A DNA stretch of 9,608 nucleotides from assembly GCA_023436825.1 (NCBI GenBank), contig JAEZHS010000751.1, positions 1 to 9,608 on the forward strand, given 5' to 3'. This stretch comes from Pseudomonadota bacterium (GTDB lineage Bacteria; Pseudomonadota; Alphaproteobacteria; Reyranellales; Reyranellaceae). How positions within the stretch are numbered: position 1 is the stretch's first letter; every line of letters begins with the position of its first letter. Both the position numbers and the translations under genes were made by a program. Positions 6,419 through 9,608 of this stretch are shown piece by piece. The notes beneath the pieces were generated by a model. The model did not search any database. It was not told the origin of the DNA and was given only the letters and a program-made list of their open reading frames with translations.

Positions 6419-6897
6419 GCGCCGCCGTCAACGTCCGTCGTGCCGGGGCTGGCGATCGCGCGGTACTGGCGCGGCTGTTGTCCGACATGCAGGCGCATTA
6501 CGGCTCGCCCGATCCACCGGGCGGCGCCGACAGGGTCGCGGGCCTATTGACTCGCGACGGCGAGCGCCTGCCCTTCGCCCTGCTCGCCGAGCACAACGGC
6601 AAGACGCTGGGCTTCGCCACCCTGAGTCCGGTCCTCTATGGCGGTGCCTTCCAGTGGCTGCTGTTCCTGAAGGATCTCTATGTCACCGAGCAGGCACGCG
6701 GGCTGGGCATCGGCCGCGCGTTGCTGGTGGCGATGGCGCGCATCGCCGTCGCCGAGGACTACTGCCGCATCGACTGGACGACCGACGCCGCTAACGAGAG
6801 CGCGCAACGCCTCTACGATCGGCTCGGCATTCCCCGCCACGCCAAGCCATTTTACCGCCTGTCCGGCGAGGATCTCAGAAAGTTCGCTGAAGAATGA
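6415..6897 (+). CDS. GNAT family N-acetyltransferase (paralog 2)
   Basis: This 160-residue protein begins at GTG 6415, which overlaps the dioxygenase stop as GTGA. AAGG (6407-6410) four bases upstream and the in-frame VRRAGAGD family start support this choice. The acetyl-CoA loop is RGLGIG (95-100), and LFLKDLYV precedes it. The protein is a diverged duplicate of the GNAT at 5151-5591. In hand alignment 15 of 26 N-terminal positions match, with shared HYG-x-P and AGxGD. In the C-terminal part 29 of 67 match, with shared WTT...AQR-YDRLG. It carries an extra tail, GEDLRKFAEE. Keeping two related acetyltransferases around one oxygenase suggests they act on related acceptors, or that the two chains associate. 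The acceptor is unknown. Confidence 0.88.
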   Translation: MSAAVNVRRAGAGDRAVLARLLSDMQAHYGSPDPPGGADRVAGLLTRDGERLPFALLAEHNGKTLGFATLSPVLYGGAFQWLLFLKDLYVTEQARGLGIGRALLVAMARIAVAEDYCRIDWTTDAANESAQRLYDRLGIPRHAKPFYRLSGEDLRKFAEE

Positions 6898-7811
6898 GCC
6901 TGATCCTCCATCACTACGACTTCTCGAACTTCGCCGAGAAGGCCCGCCTGTTGCTGGGCTTCAAGCGGCTGGCGTGGCTGAGCGTCGAGCAGCCGCCGAT
7001 CCTGCCCAAGCCCGACCTGACGCCGCTGACGGGCGGCTATCGCCGTATCCCGGTGCTGCAGGACGGCGCCGATCTCTGGTGCGACACGCGCCTGATCGCC
7101 CGCGAGCTGGAGCGGCGCGTGCCCTCGCCGACCCTGTTTCCGGAAAGGACGCGCGGGTTCGCCGACGCCATCGCCTGGTGGGCCGAGCACCAGTTCATGA
7201 GGCCAGTAGCGCTGTTCGTATCGGGCATCAACGCCGACCACATGCCGACCGGCCTGCACGAGGATCGCGCCCGCCTGCACGGCCTGCCGCCACCCTCGAT
7301 CGAGGCGGTGCGCAGGGCGGCGACGCGAAACCTCCATCTCGTGCGCCCGCAGATCGCCTGGCTCGCCGACATGCTGCAGGATGGCCGGCCGTTCCTGATG
7401 GGCGGCACGCCGTGCATCGCCGACTTCGCCGCCTATCATGTCGTGTGGTTCTTCAAGGGCCGGCATATCGATTGCCGGCAGGAGCTTGCGCCCTACCCGC
7501 GCCTGCTCGCCTGGCGCGACCGCATGGCGGCGATCGGGCATGGCCAGCGCACCGAAATCGACCCCGCCGAGGCGCTCGACGTCGCGCGTGACGCCGAACC
7601 GGCGAAACCGCGGCCGTCGCAGCCACAGGACGGCGACCCGCAGCCGGGCGAAACGGCCCGCGTGCGCCCAGGCGACAACGCCAAGGACTGGGTCGAGGGC
7701 GAAGTGAGCTTCATCGACGCCCACGAAATCGTGCTGCTGCGCCATGATCCGCGCGTCGGCCGTGTCGCCGTGCACTTTCCACGGCTGGGCTACGACTGGC
7801 GCCGCGTTTAG
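6894..7811 (+). CDS. Glutathione S-transferase-like protein with a C-terminal beta-rich extension
   Basis: The start ATG overlaps the preceding stop as ATGA, so the gene is tightly coupled to the second GNAT. The 305-residue product has an N-terminal thioredoxin-fold GST domain (about 1-78): a LHHYDFSNFAEKARLLL start, the cis-proline loop RIPVL (51-55), and CDT (63-65) where GSTs have the glutathione-binding E/D-S/T pair. A helical C-terminal GST domain follows (about 86-215), with ADFAAYH (176-182) matching the N-capping box. A proline-rich linker (about 233-252) leads to a further segment (about 253-305) with VEGEVSFIDAHEIVLLRHD and VAVHFPRLGY, probably beta strands, which is not part of classical GSTs. 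Ordinary GSTs have 200-230 residues. It may conjugate or reduce the product of the upstream oxygenase, or be a glutathione-dependent isomerase or lyase. The substrate is unknown. Confidence 0.87.
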   Translation: MSLILHHYDFSNFAEKARLLLGFKRLAWLSVEQPPILPKPDLTPLTGGYRRIPVLQDGADLWCDTRLIARELERRVPSPTLFPERTRGFADAIAWWAEHQFMRPVALFVSGINADHMPTGLHEDRARLHGLPPPSIEAVRRAATRNLHLVRPQIAWLADMLQDGRPFLMGGTPCIADFAAYHVVWFFKGRHIDCRQELAPYPRLLAWRDRMAAIGHGQRTEIDPAEALDVARDAEPAKPRPSQPQDGDPQPGETARVRPGDNAKDWVEGEVSFIDAHEIVLLRHDPRVGRVAVHFPRLGYDWRRV

Positions 7812-7815
7812 GCGC

Positions 7816-7919
7816 TCATGCTCTTCCGGACCGCGAGCGTCCTCGCTCGCTCATGCTCATGAGCGCGCGAGGAAGGTCGCGTCAGACACGACCCAGCGCG
7901 CGGTCCGGAAGACTATGAC
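7816..7919 (+). repeat. Palindromic dispersed repeat, copy A (3' side of the FAD oxidoreductase gene)
   Basis: TCTTCCGGACCGCG (7822-7835) and its exact reverse complement (7899-7912) form 14-bp arms around a 63-base centre. TCAT (7817-7820) and ATGA (7916-7919) extend the symmetry past a short mismatched stretch. The centre has CTCATGCTCATGAG (7850-7863), itself nearly palindromic. The element fills the space between the convergent GST and FAD oxidoreductase genes. Its right arm ends exactly at the FAD gene stop (7913-7915), and the extension enters its last codons. It matches, in inverted orientation, the repeat at about 9051-9157. It may act as a two-way terminator. Confidence 0.8.
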
Positions 7920-9028
7920 CTGAACCGTCCAATCCCCAACCCGTCCAGCGGGACGTTCGTCGCGCCGGTCGCGACCAGCTCGGCCATCACCGCGCCGGTG
8001 GCGGGGCCGAGCTGGAAGCCATGGGCGGAGAAACCGAACTGGTGGAACACGCCCTCCGAGGTACTGCTCGGGCCGACGACGGGAATCTCGTCGGGCATGC
8101 GCGCCTCGATGCCCGCCCAGGCGCGCACGATGGTGGCCTCGCGCATCACCGGGAACAGCTCCCACACGGTGCGCGCGCTGGTCGCGAGCTTGCTCCAGTC
8201 GAGCACGGTGCGGTTCTCGTCGCGATAGGGCATCGCGAGATGGCCGCCGCCGATCACCACTGTGCCGTTGGCGAGCTGCTTGAAGGAGAGCTTGCGGCCG
8301 CGCAGGATCACCACCGGGTCGATGAAGGGCGGCACGCGGCTCGACACCATCAGCATCGGCGCGATCACCTCCAGCGGCACCGGCTCGCCGAGTTGCGCGG
8401 CGATGCGATCGGCCCAGGCACCGGCCGCATTCACCACCTTGGGCGCCTCGATCGGCCCGTCGCTGGTCTCGACGCGCCACACCGAACCGCTGCGCGCGAG
8501 GCCGGTCACCCTCACCCCTTCGATCACCTCGGCGCCGCGCTCGACGGCACGGCGGCGGAACGCCTGGGTGGTGCGGAAGGGATCGGCGGCACCGTCGCGG
8601 CGCGAGACCACGCCGCCCGGGCAGTGTTCGGACACCGCCGGCACCAGGCGCTTCAGCTCGGTGCGGTCGATCAGCTCTTCGTGAGTAAACCCTTTCAACC
8701 GCAGGTCGTCGACGCGGGCGCGGAAGCTCGCCAGTTCCTGCTCGCTCTCGGCCACCAGCACGGTGCCGTAGCTCGAGAAGCCGCAATCGTCGCCGACCAG
8801 CTCCTCGATGTTCTCCCAGATCGCCATGGAGGAGATCGACAGCGGGATCTCGGCGATGTGGCGCGCGAGCTGGCGCACGCCGCCGGCATTGACGCCCGAA
8901 GCGTGGCGGCCGGCGTAATCCTTCTCCAACAGGATCGGCTTCAACCCACGCAGAGCGAGATGCAGCGCCGTCGAGCAGCCATGCAGGCCCCCGCCGATGA
9001 CCACGACGTCGGCGGTGCGGGCGCTCAT
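7913..9028 (-). CDS. FAD-dependent oxidoreductase, DAO family (HcnC/OoxB/DadA-like subunit)
   Basis: This 371-residue protein has the DAO fold of glycine/D-amino-acid oxidases and related dehydrogenase subunits. The FAD-binding Rossmann motif is GGGLHG (12-17), with Glu35 in LLEKD for the ribose. SGVNAGGVRQLARH (44-57), NAAGAW (200-205), DEIPVVGP (313-320) and GFSAHGFQLGPATG (332-345) are family segments, the last contacting the flavin. It should oxidise the C-N bond of an amino acid, sarcosine-like compound or opine. The preceding gene on the same strand encodes a [2Fe-2S] BFD-domain FAD protein, the order seen in hcnBC and ooxAB operons. This points to a multi-subunit dehydrogenase rather than a free oxidase. 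The substrate cannot be told; hydrogen cyanide synthase, opine oxidase and dye-linked proline dehydrogenase are alternatives. ATG 9028 is supported by the MSARTADVVVIGGG start. Repeat copies lie against both ends. Confidence 0.9.
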   Translation of the reverse strand: MSARTADVVVIGGGLHGCSTALHLALRGLKPILLEKDYAGRHASGVNAGGVRQLARHIAEIPLSISSMAIWENIEELVGDDCGFSSYGTVLVAESEQELASFRARVDDLRLKGFTHEELIDRTELKRLVPAVSEHCPGGVVSRRDGAADPFRTTQAFRRRAVERGAEVIEGVRVTGLARSGSVWRVETSDGPIEAPKVVNAAGAWADRIAAQLGEPVPLEVIAPMLMVSSRVPPFIDPVVILRGRKLSFKQLANGTVVIGGGHLAMPYRDENRTVLDWSKLATSARTVWELFPVMREATIVRAWAGIEARMPDEIPVVGPSSTSEGVFHQFGFSAHGFQLGPATGAVMAELVATGATNVPLDGLGIGRFRS

Positions 9029-9185
9029 TGGACAGCGGGCCTCCAGGCCCGCTCATTTTCTTTCGGACCACGCGCTGGGTTGCGTCTGACGCGACCTTCC
9101 CGCACGCTCATGATCATGAGGCGCGCGAGGACGCGCGCGGTCCAGAAGAGCATGAACATGAGCGGGCCTGGAGGCCCGCGGTCCA
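9029..9185 (-). repeat. Compound palindromic repeat, copy B (between the two oxidoreductase subunit genes)
   Basis: The element starts at the base next to the FAD gene start codon. Its outer ends (9029-9056 and 9158-9185) are inverted repeats matching at 27 of 28 positions. Each contains an 18-bp palindrome: GCGGGCCTCCAGGCCCGC at 9035-9052, and its reverse complement at 9162-9179. The interior (about 9057-9157), read on the minus strand, matches copy A over about 100 bases at roughly 85-90 percent by hand, and holds the perfect palindrome CTCATGATCATGAG (9107-9120). Read on the minus strand, the left end gives GGAGG 11 bases before the FAD gene ATG. The repeat may therefore provide the ribosome binding site. 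Confidence 0.82.
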
Positions 9186-9196
9186 CAGAAAACACG

Positions 9197-9608
9197 TTAC
9201 CGCTCCACCGCCTTGCGCTCGGCTTCGCTGATCGGCAGCGAGGCGAGTTCGGCGAGCGTGATCGGCTTCACCGGTGGACGCAGGCGGTAGTAGCCGACCT
9301 CGGCCGGCGTCGACTTGCGTTGCGCGGCGATGAGCTCGGTGACGGTGAGGCCGCACAAGCGGCCCTGGCACGGCCCCATGCCGCAGCGCAGGAACGCCTT
9401 CATCTGGTTGGGCCCCTCGCAGCCCATGTCCGCGGTCGAACGGACCTGCGCCGCCGTGACTTCCTCGCAGCGGCAGACCAGCGTGTCGCCTTGGGGCTGG
9501 CGGAAGGACTCCGCCGGGCGGTTCAACCAGTCGAGGAAGGCGCGGCCCCTCTCCTCTCGCTGCAGGCGCTGGCGCACGCTCTGCGCATCGGGCAGATGGG
9601 CGTCTGTG
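9197..9608 (-). CDS. FAD/NAD(P)-binding oxidoreductase with C-terminal BFD-type [2Fe-2S] domain (HcnB/OoxA-like), partial
   Basis: The frame is open to the window edge, so the N-terminal FAD and NAD(P) domains lie outside; 136 residues remain before TAA 9197-9199. The visible part is a bacterioferritin-associated-ferredoxin-like domain: CRCEEVT, then GMGPCQGRLCG. Counting from the codon at 9577, likely cluster ligands are Cys35, Cys37, Cys70 and Cys75. The CxC-x32-C-x4-C spacing fits the BFD family; Cys53 and Cys65 are extra. A tail of about 50 residues follows, ending ISEAERKAVER. The same domain closes the HcnB subunit of hydrogen cyanide synthase and the OoxA subunit of opine oxidase. It probably passes electrons from the DAO-type partner encoded 168 bases downstream on the same strand. 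The substrate is not determinable from this fragment. Confidence 0.87.
   Translation of the reverse strand, partial: TDAHLPDAQSVRQRLQREERGRAFLDWLNRPAESFRQPQGDTLVCRCEEVTAAQVRSTADMGCEGPNQMKAFLRCGMGPCQGRLCGLTVTELIAAQRKSTPAEVGYYRLRPPVKPITLAELASLPISEAERKAVER

Noticed and set aside
5953..6897. Second GNAT with a 150-residue N-terminal extension
   Set aside because: The extension is an out-of-frame, Arg-rich reading of the dioxygenase gene. GTG 6415 in the GTGA overlap gives a normal-length GNAT.
7857..9071. Alternative 404-codon minus-strand frame overlapping the FAD oxidoreductase
   Set aside because: It is a shifted reading rich in Arg and Gly that starts and ends in the repeat copies. The 371-residue frame has the FAD-binding and DAO motifs.
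9028..9231. Small plus-strand open frame with a His/Glu-rich product
   Set aside because: It lies almost wholly inside the compound palindromic repeat and runs over the 3' end of the BFD-domain gene. Open frames through GC-rich palindromes arise by chance.
9197..9608. A stand-alone bacterioferritin-associated ferredoxin gene
   Set aside because: The frame continues to the window edge without a good start and keeps the HcnB/OoxA-type tail, so it is better read as the C-terminus of a larger FAD protein.

Overview
The window is GC-rich, gene-dense chromosomal DNA that reads like an alphaproteobacterium, perhaps of the Rhodospirillales/Reyranella or Bradyrhizobium type. That placement is inferred from protein style, codon use and intergenic palindromic repeats; no rRNA or tRNA is present to confirm it. 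No stretch over 300 bases lacks a gene. I see no CRISPR array, transposase, integrase or phage gene.

Region 1 (1-2011, + strand) is a beta-oxidation pair: the 3' end of a bifunctional enoyl-CoA hydratase/3-hydroxyacyl-CoA dehydrogenase, an intergenic palindromic repeat, then a complete thiolase with a strong ribosome binding site. A small pRiA4b ORF-3-like protein gene follows. Its start lies in, or just upstream of, a perfect 11-bp-stem hairpin.

Region 2 (2095-5079, - strand) is a tight three-gene unit. An FMN-dependent alpha-hydroxy-acid dehydrogenase overlaps by one base a DsbA/GST-kappa-fold protein of the 2-hydroxychromene-2-carboxylate isomerase family. A class C beta-lactamase-like serine hydrolase follows, broken by two single-base frameshifts.

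Region 3 (5151-7811, + strand) diverges from region 2 across about 70 bp. It is a four-gene operon: GNAT acetyltransferase, phytanoyl-CoA dioxygenase-like non-heme iron oxygenase, a second paralogous GNAT, and a GST with an extra C-terminal domain. The last three genes are joined by 4-base stop/start overlaps. It looks like a small-molecule modification cassette of unknown substrate and is the best candidate here for an uncharacterised pathway.

Region 4 (7913-9608, - strand) encodes two subunits resembling HcnB/HcnC or opine oxidase OoxA/OoxB: the C-terminal part of an FAD protein with a BFD-type [2Fe-2S] domain, then a DAO-family FAD oxidoreductase. The DAO gene is bracketed at both ends by inverted copies of a roughly 100-bp palindromic repeat. 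The upstream copy separates the two subunit genes and may supply the ribosome binding site of the second.
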